A DNA stretch of 64,000 bases from Undaria pinnatifida (GCA_012845835.1 JABAKD010000030.1:14835210-14899209); one strand, 5' to 3'. Numbered from the stretch's first letter, positions 41,318 to 52,164 are shown. Numbers and translations: made by a program. Notes: generated by a model from the sequence alone, not told the origin.

Positions 41318-43012
41318 CTATTCGGAGTCGTCGTCTTCGGAAGCCGGCTTGCGCTTCTTCTTCGTCTTGTCCCGTTTGTTCCCAGCAGACGAAGAGGATG
41401 CGGCTGATGCAGATGCTCCGGCTGCGCCCGAAGCTGCTTCCCGGGCCAGACGCTCCTCTCGAGCACGTGTCCAGCATTGGTCGATCGAATGACCCTGCTT
41501 GCTGCGACACGTAGGGTGGGTACATAGTTCGACACGGTTGCTCGACGGCGAGCGACCTGCGGAACGTTTGTAGGACGACCCTCGACCCCTGCTCCGCTTG
41601 TCGTTGGTACGGTTCTGGGAAGGGGCGGGTCGTGCAGGGGTACGGTCAAGCGCACTATGAGGTACACGATTAAATAATGCACTGACGTGACCACCTGCGA
41701 GACCAGATGCCTCGTGACGACGAGCGCGTTCGATGGCTTCCTTCATGGTCGTACATGGTTTATCAGTAAGTTGCAAGCAACGAACCGACGGTTTCAACCC
41801 GTGTTGCCACAAAGCGATCATCATCGCACTCCACGTAGTACGATTGTCAGCTGCACGATCTACAGCCGATTGGAACTGCCCGATGAGGGTACGGTAGCGC
41901 ATAGCATACGAAGCTACAGTTTCCTCCCCTTTCTGGTTGAAAGAGGCGATCTGCCTGGCGCAATTATCAATCGAGTCAGCGGGCATCAATAAATCTAATA
42001 GTGCACGCGTCATCTCCTGCCACGTTGACGGCGGGGTGAATGCCCCCGGGATACCCGGGTCAGCCGTTACGGTGGCTGAACTAATGTCGATTTGCCCAGT
42101 AAGAAGCTGCTGTATCAAAGTGATACAGTGCCCCTCACCCAACAGAGCGATGTGTTGGAGCGCGACGTCATCTCCAAATTTCTCATCGCCCGGGCGGATC
42201 CTCTTAGCTTTCAAGCCAACGATAACTCGAAAATGACTAAGAATTTCCGGAACATTTTGGTCGCTAGACCCATTAAGGCGGGGGACGCCTCTTAGATCAG
42301 CGGCGGTGACGGTAACAGCAGCGATATCTGCTGACGACGAACCCAACGATAGGTTTGATTTAGATGCCGACGACGGCGAGGGGTTTTCAGGGGGACTCGG
42401 TAACGTTCGCGACGACCCTCCTGCAGTCTGCACGGTAGACAACCCTACTGCTGCTGCAGGTGAAACTGCAGCGGACGAATTGCTGGAAGCAAGCGACACG
42501 GTGTTGTCAGCTACGGGAGACGATTTTGACGCAGCTGTGCTTTCAGCAGACGCAGCAGACGACGCTGCGGATACGGCGGTACTTACCAATGATTCGTTGG
42601 CCACGGAGACCGCCAACAGTTCCGAACCAGCAGAGAACGGAGTCGGGTCCCGTCCTTCGCGGAGCGCCACGATGCGCGCTGTTGCTTCTTCAGTGTAAAG
42701 GAGCATGGCCAGTTCTTCCGGTTTCATTGGTTTCCCGGCATCACCCCGAATGGTGGCGCGGAGCGCTTCTTCCGCGTCACTCGACGACGAGGAGGACGAA
42801 TCAGACGACGATTCGTGGGAAGGAGACGGCTCCTTCCGGGCGGGCAACGTTGCTTCCGCATTGGTGGTGGGGGTGGCCCCTCCGCTTTCCTCCTCGTCAG
42901 AGGGAGCGGGTTCGTAATCGACCTCGTCAACATGACGAGAGTCTGTTAGGTTTTCGGGTGCTGCTTTTGCAGCAGCTTTCTTTTTTTTCGTCATTCGCGT
43001 TTCCAAGTACAA
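41318..43012 (-). CDS. gag: gag protein of the chromovirus-type element
   Basis: About 564 codons, first in the element. The N-terminal third is acidic and Ser/Ala-rich. Residues about 250-450 have the helical layout of a Ty3-type capsid (STWQEMTRALLDLLMPADS, then EETVASYAMRYRTLIGQFQS). A zinc-knuckle-like CTHPTCRSKQGHSIDQC near 492-509 (CX4CX5HX4C, spaced unlike the usual CX2CX4HX4C) and a Lys-rich tail follow. It is separated from pol by about 145 bases and lies in the same reading frame. Confidence 0.85.
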   Translation of the reverse strand: MYLETRMTKKKKAAAKAAPENLTDSRHVDEVDYEPAPSDEEESGGATPTTNAEATLPARKEPSPSHESSSDSSSSSSSDAEEALRATIRGDAGKPMKPEELAMLLYTEEATARIVALREGRDPTPFSAGSELLAVSVANESLVSTAVSAASSAASAESTAASKSSPVADNTVSLASSNSSAAVSPAAAVGLSTVQTAGGSSRTLPSPPENPSPSSASKSNLSLGSSSADIAAVTVTAADLRGVPRLNGSSDQNVPEILSHFRVIVGLKAKRIRPGDEKFGDDVALQHIALLGEGHCITLIQQLLTGQIDISSATVTADPGIPGAFTPPSTWQEMTRALLDLLMPADSIDNCARQIASFNQKGEETVASYAMRYRTLIGQFQSAVDRAADNRTTWSAMMIALWQHGLKPSVRCLQLTDKPCTTMKEAIERARRHEASGLAGGHVSALFNRVPHSALDRTPARPAPSQNRTNDKRSRGRGSSYKRSAGRSPSSNRVELCTHPTCRSKQGHSIDQCWTRAREERLAREAASGAAGASASAASSSSAGNKRDKTKKKRKPASEDDDSE

Positions 43013-43029
43013 AAAACAAAAAACGAAGT

Positions 43030-43062
43030 TGGCACAAGCTAACGAGCCTTATCGACGCCAGA
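43030..43062 (-). other. Primer-binding site of the chromovirus-type element
   Basis: Two bases inside the 5' LTR the minus strand reads TGGCGTCGATAAGG. It starts with the TGG expected opposite a tRNA CCA end and shares TGGCGTCG with the other LTR elements in this window. Confidence 0.55.
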
Positions 43063-43424
43063 TGAGGGATTGGGGTATCCCAGGTTCGACTCGCAACTTG
43101 CAACCACTTCTCTTCTTGTTCTTCGTAGCGTGAAGGACACGCCAGGTTGGAGAAAGGTTCGACGGCGAACCAAGCGACGGTAACGATAGAAGTGCCTTGA
43201 GGCAACGAAAGGTGCTTCGCAGGCAAAACAGAGAGTCGACAGAGATTACTTGTCAGCGGGAGACGTAATTACCCGCCTCTCTGTCATCAGAATCTACGGA
43301 GACTCCACGACCACTTTTAGTACAACAAGACACGATATTGAATACCTCTGGAACGGCTACCGTTCATACAAATCTTCACGAGAAGATCTGTCAACGTAAC
43401 GGTAGAAAGTGTACCTGTGACCCA
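43063..43424 (-). repeat. 5' LTR of the chromovirus-type element
   Basis: Same sequence by eye as 34811-35172. It is followed on the right by the duplicated target TATTAA. Confidence 0.95.
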
Positions 43425-43541
43425 TATTAATACGTTATCACAAAACCCAGAAAGTAGTGAACGTAGTATAACGTAAATGTTACAAAAAATAATCTGATCT
43501 CCGTAACATTTACGTCAAATGCTAATTGTTACGTTATCCGA

Positions 43542-43964
43542 GGTGTGCAAAACTACACCCGTACTGCCGATCAGAGCGTTACATCGCCAGCAAGCACACA
43601 ACACAGCACCACAAGGGGCAATCAGCTCTGCACACATGCACAAATAGCTCTTGGCATTATCAAGTCGCTAGTTGCACCAAATTATGCGCATACCATTTGT
43701 GCTCCCTTCACATTTTGCTGTATCCTTCCTTGAGCGAGCGTAGCGGGCGGCGTCAGCCGCCCGCGGAGCAGGGAGCTCTTGTAGATAAGACGGCAGCATT
43801 CGGAGCTGGAGGTGACATGTCATGTATCTCAGCATGATGACGTGAGCTGCACAGCAGATCGTCTGTACGTTGTTTGTGCACTACAGTGCAAAGAAGACCA
43901 GCTCCCCTCACGCTGCAGAGATCAGTCGCATTTTCAGCATGGTGAATGGGTGGCAACAACTCAC
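43542..43964. other. Proposed giant intron, right end
   Basis: From the right end of the GTTA element to the donor of the exon at 43965. No coding exon is supported. A small inverted repeat, GAGCGTAGCGGGCGGCGTCA against AGCCGCCCGC, lies at about 43735-43762. Confidence 0.45.
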
Positions 43965-44226
43965 CGGGCGGAAGGTCCTCCGCCAAGGCTGGCCCACACG
44001 CGGTCCCGAACACGACGACAGACGACGCCACGGCAACAGCAACTGCGTGCTCGATCCTCGATCGCGCCGCCCCTTTGCTGTCGCTGTCATGATGTGAACT
44101 CATCCTAGTTGTCATCCTTGTTGATGAGCCCCGCCATATCTGCGCCGTTGCTGTGGGCATTGGTGGGACAAAAGCGAGAATGTCGCACGGTAAGATGACA
44201 AGCAGGGCCAGAATGAAAGCTTTCAT
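43965..44226 (-). CDS. 5' exon: signal peptide, plastid and thylakoid targeting
   Basis: The ATG at 44226 opens MKAFILALLVILPCDILAF, a signal peptide ending in the Ala-Phe that marks heterokont plastid targeting; upstream in-frame ATGs at 44247 and 44259 are alternatives. A Ser/Arg-rich transit-like stretch follows. A second hydrophobic segment near 61-80 (AVAVAVASSVVVFG) ends in PALA before ED, like a thylakoid signal with cleavage after residue 82. There is no twin Arg, so Sec-type import is more likely. The exon ends in phase 1 at 43965 before GTGAGT, and its last base plus the first two of the exon at 26300 make GAC (Asp). No nearer exon with protein-like content was seen. The join over about 17.7 kb is inference; the leader itself is well supported. 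Confidence 0.65.
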
Positions 44227-44259
44227 CGTGGACGACTGCAAGAGCATGGCCTTGCCCAT

Positions 44260-45123
44260 CAAGAGTGCTGCCGCTGGCTGGTTTGCTGGTGGGGCGGCGG
44301 AATGAGAGGAGTTCAAAACATTTGAAGGCTTGTTTGGTGTGCGGTTACTATTTCGGTTTCATTTTTGATGTTCGACGTTTCTATCAGTTTTTACCATGAT
44401 GAGCAGATCCTTGACAAATCACGAGCGTTTTTACGTTACACAGCCGCCCAATGCCCACCGCTCACTTCACCAAGCGCCAAGCGGTCCAGCCTGAACATGG
44501 TACATCCAGTCAGTCCCTACTAGTTCCAGTCATTAGTTTGTACCGGTATCATCAGCTATTATTATAGGCTGTAGTCTACACGTCAGACCACAGTATCAGG
44601 CTGTAGACTAAACCACCTGTTGTTGCAGTAGTCTATAGTCTAGACTAGTATCTGGTAGGTAATAGCAAACTGTTAATAATAGGTACCCGGAGAGTAGAAT
44701 AAGATCGGACGAGGCGGACGAGAAAAAAAGTAACTAGGCGAATCACTTTTTACTTGCTTTCGTTGGCAGCGTTTTATTTTGTGTTTCCCCATTGGGGGCG
44801 ACCGGGGACCGCCTGAAAAAAAAACGGTCGACACTCTCGTAGCCAGCTTCAGTGCTATTACATTGTATTGCTACGATTAAGAATAATAGTGTGGTGGATT
44901 CAAGTCTTCACGTACGTACGTCCGTGCCCCCTGGTGTTACATTATTTGGAACAATTCAGAACAAACTGTAACATCATCAGCTACTCGTCGATTTAATTTC
45001 ACCAAGCGGAACTTTCAAATTTGCCAGACACGCTGTGTGTACCAGGTACTACAGCAGCATAGACTAGCCTTTACTGTTAATAATAAGGGATTTGTCGGGT
45101 ATTTTATCTAAAAAAAAAGCAGG
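44260..45123. other. Intergenic region upstream of the lumen-protein gene
   Basis: No gene is supported. Repeated words around TAGTCTAGACTAGTA and CTGTAGTCTACA (44560-44660) make weak hairpins. Confidence 0.4.
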
Positions 45124-45507
45124 ACGTCAGCCGTGGTATTTGTTCGTTTGACCACTTGCAAAAGGTTAATTAAACACAATAGCTTACCCAAACTATGCCT
45201 TGTAACACTCTTCCCCCCTGAAACGGTGGGATAGCAGGTCGGCCGGATATACGGGCGGACCTGCCAGTATCCAAGCCATTTAGCTTCCTGGGGATACCGG
45301 GCGGGAGAGTATTTTTCAAGTTCGACATGGGGAAAGTCTGAAAAAGTTTATTATTGTGGATGATGGGATTTGAACCCAGGACCAAAAAACCCATGTCCTG
45401 CCGACGACGCCATTTTTAAGGTATTAGTGGGGTGTTCGTCCGTTTGACCACTTGCAAAATAAATGTTATTAACCTTTAGCTTGACCTCCAAACTAAGCCT
45501 TGTAACA
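45124..45507 (-). mobile_element. TRIM-type miniature LTR element, copy 1
   Basis: About 385 bp on the minus strand. Terminal direct repeats are about 80-95 bp (right copy about 45415-45507, left about 45124-45207). Inside the right repeat the minus strand has a primer-binding-type TGGCGTCGTCGGCAGGAC, and before the left repeat a polypurine tract, CAGGGGGGAAGAG. There is no coding capacity for reverse transcriptase, so it is non-autonomous. The terminal repeats have diverged, so it is older than the copy at 63150. Confidence 0.7.
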
Positions 45508-45800
45508 CTACCACCGCGTCTGGCAATTTCGGTCTAGCAATAATAAACGGCGCCAACTAACTACTATGCATTTTATTAAACGGTTCCCTTACATGGGCCT
45601 GTTCCTCCTTGGGAGGTGGGCCCTCTTTTGAATAAAACAAACACTATTAAAAAAATAAGATAGGAATGCAGGGGGAGACAGGCCTATTTTCCGTCGTTCG
45701 TTGGGATGACATGTACGTTCTGTTTGAGATCCGGCAACGCCGTTACTGTCGACCGTCTAGAAACCGGCATCCTTTTGTTTCGTACAGACAGCATGCACAC

Positions 45801-45838
<38 letters not shown>

Positions 45839-46082
45839 CAGCAGTAGCAGCAATAGTAGTATATAGCCGAACTAGTACAGTAGTATAGTAGTAGGTTATT
45901 CGGCTCCACGCCTATAATAATAATAATGTTATTATAATAGATAGGGAAACGTCTGCCATTAGTAATTGGTTCGAGCGCGAAAGTGCGTAGATTCCCGTTA
46001 GAACATGTTCGTTGTCGTCTGTCTGGCCACTGCCATCGGTGCCGTTACTGCCGCACTCGTCGTCGTGGTACTATTAATAGTA
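45508..46082. other. Short intergenic stretch with an AGT microsatellite
   Basis: (AGT)n occupies about 45800-45840. No gene is supported. Confidence 0.5.
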
Positions 46083-46351
46083 TGTAAGGGTATTGGCGGG
46101 GACACGGAGTGCCCCCTGCAGGTCTGCCAATTGAGCAGGTCCTCGGAGAGTACTCACTTTATTTTCCTTCGTAGAGACGTAGCTTTATTCGATTCCACCA
46201 GAGCCCCGGATGGCTTCTTAGAGCGGAGGCACGTGCCTCCGATATATTTCCTGACTATCCCGAATACAAACCGCCAACCTTCTAATACGAAACCCATCCA
46301 AACTATCTCAAATACGGATAAGTACAGGCCTTTCGAGGCCGTATTTTAACA
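46083..46351 (-). repeat. 3' LTR of the 1.8-kb element
   Basis: Begins TGTAAGGGTATTGGCGGGG and ends GCCGTATTTTAACA on the plus strand, similar to 47596-47880. Confidence 0.75.
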
Positions 46352-47221
46352 CCAGCCCACTCTGATGAGCCGCATATGCAGGAACATGGAGATTCGGGGA
46401 AACTCCGGTTCTACGAACTAGACCATGAGTCGAAGATATGCGGCTCCTCAAAACCCACTCCCACACCTCTAACGGTCTGGCTATGGAGCCAGAAACACGC
46501 GAAGAAAAGTAGTTGAAGGAAACGCAGACCCTACAACAAGGCAAAAGCCACCCATCAAAAACCTGCCGCGTACCGCAGGTGTGGCAGGGGGGGGGGGCAG
46601 AAAAGGCTATGGAACCTGCCGCATACCGCCGGCGTGGCGGGGGGGGGCAGGAAAGGCTCTACGGCAAACCAACCAACAGAAAAGGTACTATGGCGAGGCG
46701 AGCCCTCGTCGATATGGAGGGGAACACAGGCGCTAACACAAGGGAGAAGCCATGTGAAAAACCTCCCGCGGGCCATCGACATGGCGGGGGGTTAGACGAA
46801 GAAACGACAAATACCCGGGATGGAAGGTGGCCGCATTTACAGCCCCGCGAGGGGGGGAAGTGTTCAGCCGAAAAAAACAAAGTAGAACGAATACAACACA
46901 CAAAACAATAAAATATTACACACAGGCCCGTACATAGCCCTGTACCACGTTGCGCGCGAACAGGGCACCCTGGTCGCCCCCCGGCTCTGGGCTGAGGAGG
47001 GCGTCGGCAGGGCGAAATTGAACAACGACGAAAAAGCGACAGCCCTGCGCCTCAGATAGCGGCGTTTTACCCGAACCCTGACCCGGTACTGAGGAGGGAG
47101 TTCGGCAGGACAGGAAAAACAAAATGGAAAGAACCGCCCCAAAACTCGATGAAGACCCTCAGGACACTACGAACGACCCAAAGACGAAGACGCAAAACTC
47201 ATAACTAAAAAAAATGAAGAA

Positions 47222-47593
47222 CTATCGAGGAGCGGTGGTGGCTTGAAAGTCAACTGGCCACGGCAGCGCCTCGAGATTCATCTTCGTTACCTTGGATCCC
47301 CCGAGGAAACGCGCTGGCGATGTGAACTTGCAGGCACCGAGGGCCTCGTACGGCTCCCGTCGAAGCCGTGTACCGCGCCGGGGGAAGAGGAAGTTTAATC
47401 GGTCCCGGGTCGTCCAGAAAGCGGACAAGGTATACCTTGTCCTCGGCAGTGCTCGCCCTGATTTTTGCAAGTTACCATAACCTATCGTCCCCCTTGTACC
47501 AAAAATGGGCTCCCTTAGGAAGTACCGTGTCGTGGTAGCGACAGAGCCAATCGGCGCTTTTTTTTCTTCTTCTTGTCCTGCCGACGACGCCAT
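47222..47593 (-). CDS. Short frame starting at the primer-binding site of the 1.8-kb element
   Basis: The frame starts with an ATG one base before the primer-binding TGG and opens MASSAGQEEEKKAP. It then has basic and aromatic residues (RYFLREPIFGTRG, RDRLNFLFPRRG). It could be the start of a gag-type protein of a lost autonomous relative. No domain is recognised. Confidence 0.3.
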   Translation of the reverse strand: MASSAGQEEEKKAPIGSVATTTRYFLREPIFGTRGTIGYGNLQKSGRALPRTRYTLSAFWTTRDRLNFLFPRRGTRLRREPYEALGACKFTSPARFLGGSKVTKMNLEALPWPVDFQATTAPR

Positions 47594-47595
47594 AA

Positions 47596-47880
47596 TGTAA
47601 GAGTATTGGCGGGGACACCGAGTGCCCCCTGCAGGTCTGCCAATTGAGCAGGTCCTCGGAGAGTACTCAATTTCTTAGCCTTCGTAGTCGTAGCTTTATT
47701 CGATTCCACCAGAGCCCCGGATGGCTTCTGAGATCGGAGGCACGTGCCTCCGATCTATTACCCGACTATTACCCGATTATCCCGAATACAAAACGCCAAC
47801 CTTATCATACGAAACCCATCCAAATGATCTCAACTACGGATAATTAATAATTACAGGCCTTTCAAGGCCGTATCTTGACA
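47596..47880 (-). repeat. 5' LTR of the 1.8-kb element
   Basis: Direct repeat of 46083-46351 with small indels. It ends TATCTTGACA on the plus strand. Confidence 0.75.
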
Positions 47881-48310
47881 AGTACTGCTGAGATGTTGTA
47901 TGTAGTACCCTCAGCCGCCGTGGCCTTTTTTCCTCTCTACCCGAACCGCTGTCATCGCGGCTGCATGCGTGCGCCGTTCGGCTCAGATCGAACGATATTC
48001 AATTGTCTAAAGAGGAGGATTTTTTTTTGAGGCGCCCGGGGTTCGAGAACGTCACGCCCAGAGAGCCCGACCCCCGACACATCATGCATGTAATAGTATG
48101 TCTATATACATACAGTGTATGTGATGCTCTTCGTTCAGTTGGTTTGTCTGAAATTCCTTACGACGTTAGTTCTGGTCCATCCAGATGATTATTGTATTAT
48201 TTAGCCCCTAAAGCGGTCGCTCGTACGTAAGTGTGACGGGATACAACTATTACGAGGAGGGTGGTGCGGGATTGATATAGCACCTCCACCGCCATCGAAT
48301 TTCTTACCTG

Positions 48311-48434
48311 GAGTCTTGACTACTATTAATACCACCACAATTAATTGCCCTGAAACAAGAAAAAAGCGATCAGAGTCTTGACTACTATTAATACCACCAC
48401 AATTAATTGCCCTGAAACAAGAAAGAAGCGATCA
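48311..48434 (+). repeat. Tandem duplication of a 61-bp unit
   Basis: Two adjacent copies begin GAGTCTTGACTACTATTAAT and end AAGCGATCA, differing at one base (AAAAAAG against AAAGAAG). Confidence 0.85.
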
Positions 48435-51400
48435 ACGAGAAGATGGTGCGCAGCGCGAAGCGGTGCCTCCCAGCAGTACCGATACCTCCTGCGGTCCTTG
48501 CCAATCAACAATCAATCAACGCAGTCAGCAGCTTGAGAGCAGTGTTTGAAAAAAAACTACCGCCACCGCACCGGAGACTACCTGAACTGATTCGTAATGT
48601 CAAAAGTTTCAGGAGATCAAGAAAAAAAGCACGACGCGGGGCAGACCGAACCCTCGTCTCTGCGCACGGGGTATCGTGCACCTGCTACCAGGCGGTCAAT
48701 GCGTGCGATACCCTGGTACCAGGTATATATATGCTACTATAGTATCGGAATAATATCCTTGAAAGTAATGCAAGAAGACCAAGGGTCAAGAGGATTCGAA
48801 GAAGATTCCGGGTCAGATATCTGGTACAATACCAGATCATCAGAGAGATCAGAGATCAGAGGTATCATGTACGAGCGGCAGAGAGCCACACTCTGGCTGA
48901 CGTTCAAGTCACATAATTATTGATTTGGTCGCGTTTTTTTTTCGTCGGTTGTTATTTCAGCGTATGTATGCATGCATGCATGCGTGTTCTGTGTTCCGTC
49001 TTCCGCGCGCCTCATTCCGAGATCCGGCATTCTGCCCGAGATTTTATAACTGCATGTCATTTTTTTCCGTTCTCTTTTCGTGGTGTTTTTTTTTCGCCTT
49101 CGTATCATTCTTAACTTCTTCATTTCTTTTCTTGCGACCAGCAAAGTGAAGGCCCCCGGCTTCCCCTGCCTGTACTGCCGCCCACCTCGTTTTTTTATTT
49201 TTCTGCTTTCATTTATTATCCTCGCACTATATATATTTCGACAAAATGTTCGAATTCACAGCTAGCTGGAGTGTATTTTCATTTTTCATACTCCGAGTAA
49301 TATATACTCTCGCCCTCCCTCCCTCTCTAGAACTAACTCAGATCCGGGGTCACACAGCAGGCCCTCCTGCCCCCTCCCCACTGCGGTACGTGCCTTCATT
49401 TAATTGAACATTTTCTTGCCTCGTCGACTCGCGTCGAATTGTAGGCCCATCCATGAGTATATCTCGATCTATGAATACATGAACATATACCCCCGTTTGT
49501 TCACCATACCTGGTACCGGAGTATTGATTTAGACGTACCCCGCCGTATGTTCCACGATGAATCGGACAGCACCCTGAAAACTGGGGATATTTCGTTCGTA
49601 GTTTCACAGCATGAAGAATGAATTCGGTTGAGTTTGGTACATTTTAATATTTCCCGAAAGTTTTATAGTCCAGAGAGTTTAATCAGAGAAGAAACGCCGT
49701 CATTGGGTCACTCCGGAGGCTTTTACTCATCATCTCGATTTACCAAAACGAAGCTTCGAGAGCGGTAGTCGACATCATCAATCATCGTATACGCAACACT
49801 TCGACCAAAACAAGCACACCTTCAAGGGATGCTTGCGAAACCTGCCGTGCCCACGCCCGCCGTTCCACATTCAAGAGTCAAAAATTAAAAAGTGCTGCTG
49901 CACCCCCGGTGGATGAAAATGTGCGAAACCAACCTTAAGGTAAACCTTTCTTTTTCTTTTTCGCCTCAGAACCAGGCATGAGGTAAAAACCTTTTCCTTT
50001 CCGTCTCAGAACGCATCCCATCATCCGTAACCCCTCGCACGAAAACTATAACAAAACACGAAAACACCTTGCTTGCTGAAGCCACAATAACAGTAACCGA
50101 CGCGTGTCCTTGTCTACCCTTACAAGATCAAACAACGAGCTTGCCACTTCACATCCCTTTTGCTACCCAGATCTCCTTGGTCTTGCACGCTGCAACTTGT
50201 AACATCCTCTTGTCCTTTTATTTCATCAAGTTCCAACTACATCCTCCTTGGTCAGCTCCCGCTGTTATTTTCCTGCTGTCCACCTCTTACTACGTGCGAC
50301 AGATGGAAAAAAAAAAATTGGTGTCATGATACTCTAAAGTGTGCCTCTGGTACCATTAATTGCTGGTCTTTGGGTCTGGTACTGACTGGGACCTGATACA
50401 CCGCGGCTGCTACTTTCCGGTTTTATTTACTCCGTTTCAGCAAGTCTGTCAAGTGTGCACTATAACTGCTGACCCATAGTCAGCGCTGACTATGGCTTAG
50501 TCGTTGTGGTGCAAATTAACCTAAACACAATCCGAGGGTTGACTATGGGTCGATCGTTATGGTGCAAACTTGACCAAAACACAATCTGGGGTCCGTCTGG
50601 CTGTTCAGCACTGGTACCCTCCTACAAGATTCAACCCAAGCGTTGCAAACCCTATTAATCGGCGCTGCCGTTCCACTCGGCACATATTTAACAAGAGTCC
50701 TCCCGGACAACGGACAACGGTGTTCCGACTTGTCAAAATGGGCCACGTTCAGATTTTGAACGCGATGCGTGTGTGCCGGAGTGCCTCCTCAGCCACTATG
50801 ATATCACCCGACGTGTGAGAGGAATTATACGTAGCCCAAACTGAGACGTCTGCGGCACCTGCAAAACCACGTTTTCCCGGCCTATACGTACAAAACAGAA
50901 CATCCGCGATCGACGAGGTTTACATTGGTCGAAACAGGCATCCCACCCCAAAATATTATCCGAGAGAGGAAAATATTTCGGTTCGGTTGGGTTTGGTTCG
51001 GTTACGCTCCGTTCGAGGTTAGGATCCGTTCGGTTCGGTTCGAATCGATTCCAACCGTAAGGGTCCAAGGGGGCGAGTCCCCCGAAGATCTGTGCTGCAG
51101 AGGCACGGCCCGAGGCATGGCTCCGGCGCCATATTTATGTACGTACTCGGTATACAACCGGGGGGGAAGCATGGAACAACATCTATAGGCTATGCTCTCG
51201 GCACGTCAGCATCTCGAGTAAATGAACACTCGAGCTTAATTAAGTATGTATGCGTACTGCAGTATTCGCTGCCTTCTTTCAACTATTCACGGACGCTTGT
51301 TGTAGATGCTTTCGCTGCGCTTCCGTGCGCTCAACTCCAGCAGAATGGTCCTTGTCGTCCCCGTGCATGGATCTGTTATATCTACCTCACGCCATCAGCG

Positions 51401-52164
51401 CTCTTCGATTACGATTCCTGTACCGCAATTTCGTTTAGGAGGAAACCTCGGCACTGCATATGTTACGTACTGCTTTTGCTGCCATTCCCTGTAAGATGTA
51501 GGGGAAATCACTAGCAATACTTGTTCCTTAGGCACAAAAAGCCAAAAAAAAAAACACGGTATACCCCGAATCCCTGGCCCGTTTCATGCCCCACAGAGAT
51601 CGCGAAAAACTGCCACCTGGTATCATCTAACAGAAACCTCGCACAGAAAGGCTATTGCACAGAGACCTTGCACAGAAAAGTTACCACAGGATTTACATCC
51701 GCTACTACTACGCTCGTCGAGCGCCCTCGTGCCCTTCACGCTGCAACACCTTGTCCACCCGGATTTCAAGGTGCCTTGACAAATTCGAGAATGTGTGCAA
51801 GTCTCAATAACGCCTAAATACGAAGCCGCCGTTATCGGGCAGAGCGCAGGATAACCCCAGTCGCCACCGGCGACGACCCGCGCGTTGGGTTAGCGGTGAT
51901 ACACCTGCTCTGCCCAGTCAAATACTGTGCGACAGCTACCCTACAATTATACACTAGTCTAACACCACACAGCACACCCAACATTTAGCTACACGCGAGC
52001 CTCTCGGGACCATCCCGTCTCACATTAAACGACACCCACTCACATTTCATTCAACACACGATAAAACGTACAACAAAGACGACCCCCCCACACACACTCA
52101 AACAGAACAAAATCGATCGCCCCCCCCCCTCCCTCACAAAAATATATCGAGTCTGTCCCGTCAC

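Larger units (their letters stand above)
34811..43424 (-). mobile_element. Ty3/Gypsy chromovirus-type LTR retrotransposon, looks whole
   Basis: An 8614-bp element on the minus strand has two 362-bp LTRs (34811-35172 and 43063-43424), each TG...CA, and is flanked by TATTAA on both sides (34805-34810 and 43425-43430). By eye the LTRs are identical, which implies a very recent insertion. Internal order from the 5' LTR (right) is: primer-binding site, gag, pol (protease, RT, RNase H, integrase, chromodomain-like end), a 1.5-kb non-coding stretch, polypurine tract, 3' LTR. It sits within the GTTA-motif element. The integrase-after-RNase H order plus the C-terminal chromodomain-like segment point to the chromovirus branch of Ty3/Gypsy. 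Confidence 0.93.
30672..43541. mobile_element. Putative 4.25-kb GTTA-motif DNA element, split by a retroelement
   Basis: The left end TCGGATAACGTGACA (30672-30686) matches the complement of the right end at 43527-43541 at 14 of 15 bases. Between them, leaving out the 8.6-kb LTR element, about 4.25 kb are littered with TAAC/GTTA words, many forming TAACATTATGTTA palindromes; the density drops outside. This suggests a DNA transposon with many internal binding-site-like repeats. I could not see a clear target-site duplication, and no full transposase frame is visible, so it is probably non-autonomous or decayed. It also contains tandem blocks at 32470-33020 and 33605-34045. Confidence 0.5.
46083..47880 (-). 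mobile_element. 1.8-kb non-autonomous LTR element
   Basis: Direct terminal repeats at 46083-46351 (269 bp) and 47596-47880 (285 bp), each TG...CA, are flanked by AGTA on both sides (46079-46082 and 47881-47884). On the minus strand the 5' LTR is the right one. The primer-binding site next to it is TGGCGTCGTCGGCAGGAC, as in the TRIM copies, and a purine-rich AGAGTGGGCTGG precedes the 3' LTR. The 1.24-kb interior has no reverse transcriptase or integrase. The LTRs differ by several substitutions and small indels, so the insertion is of moderate age. Confidence 0.75.
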
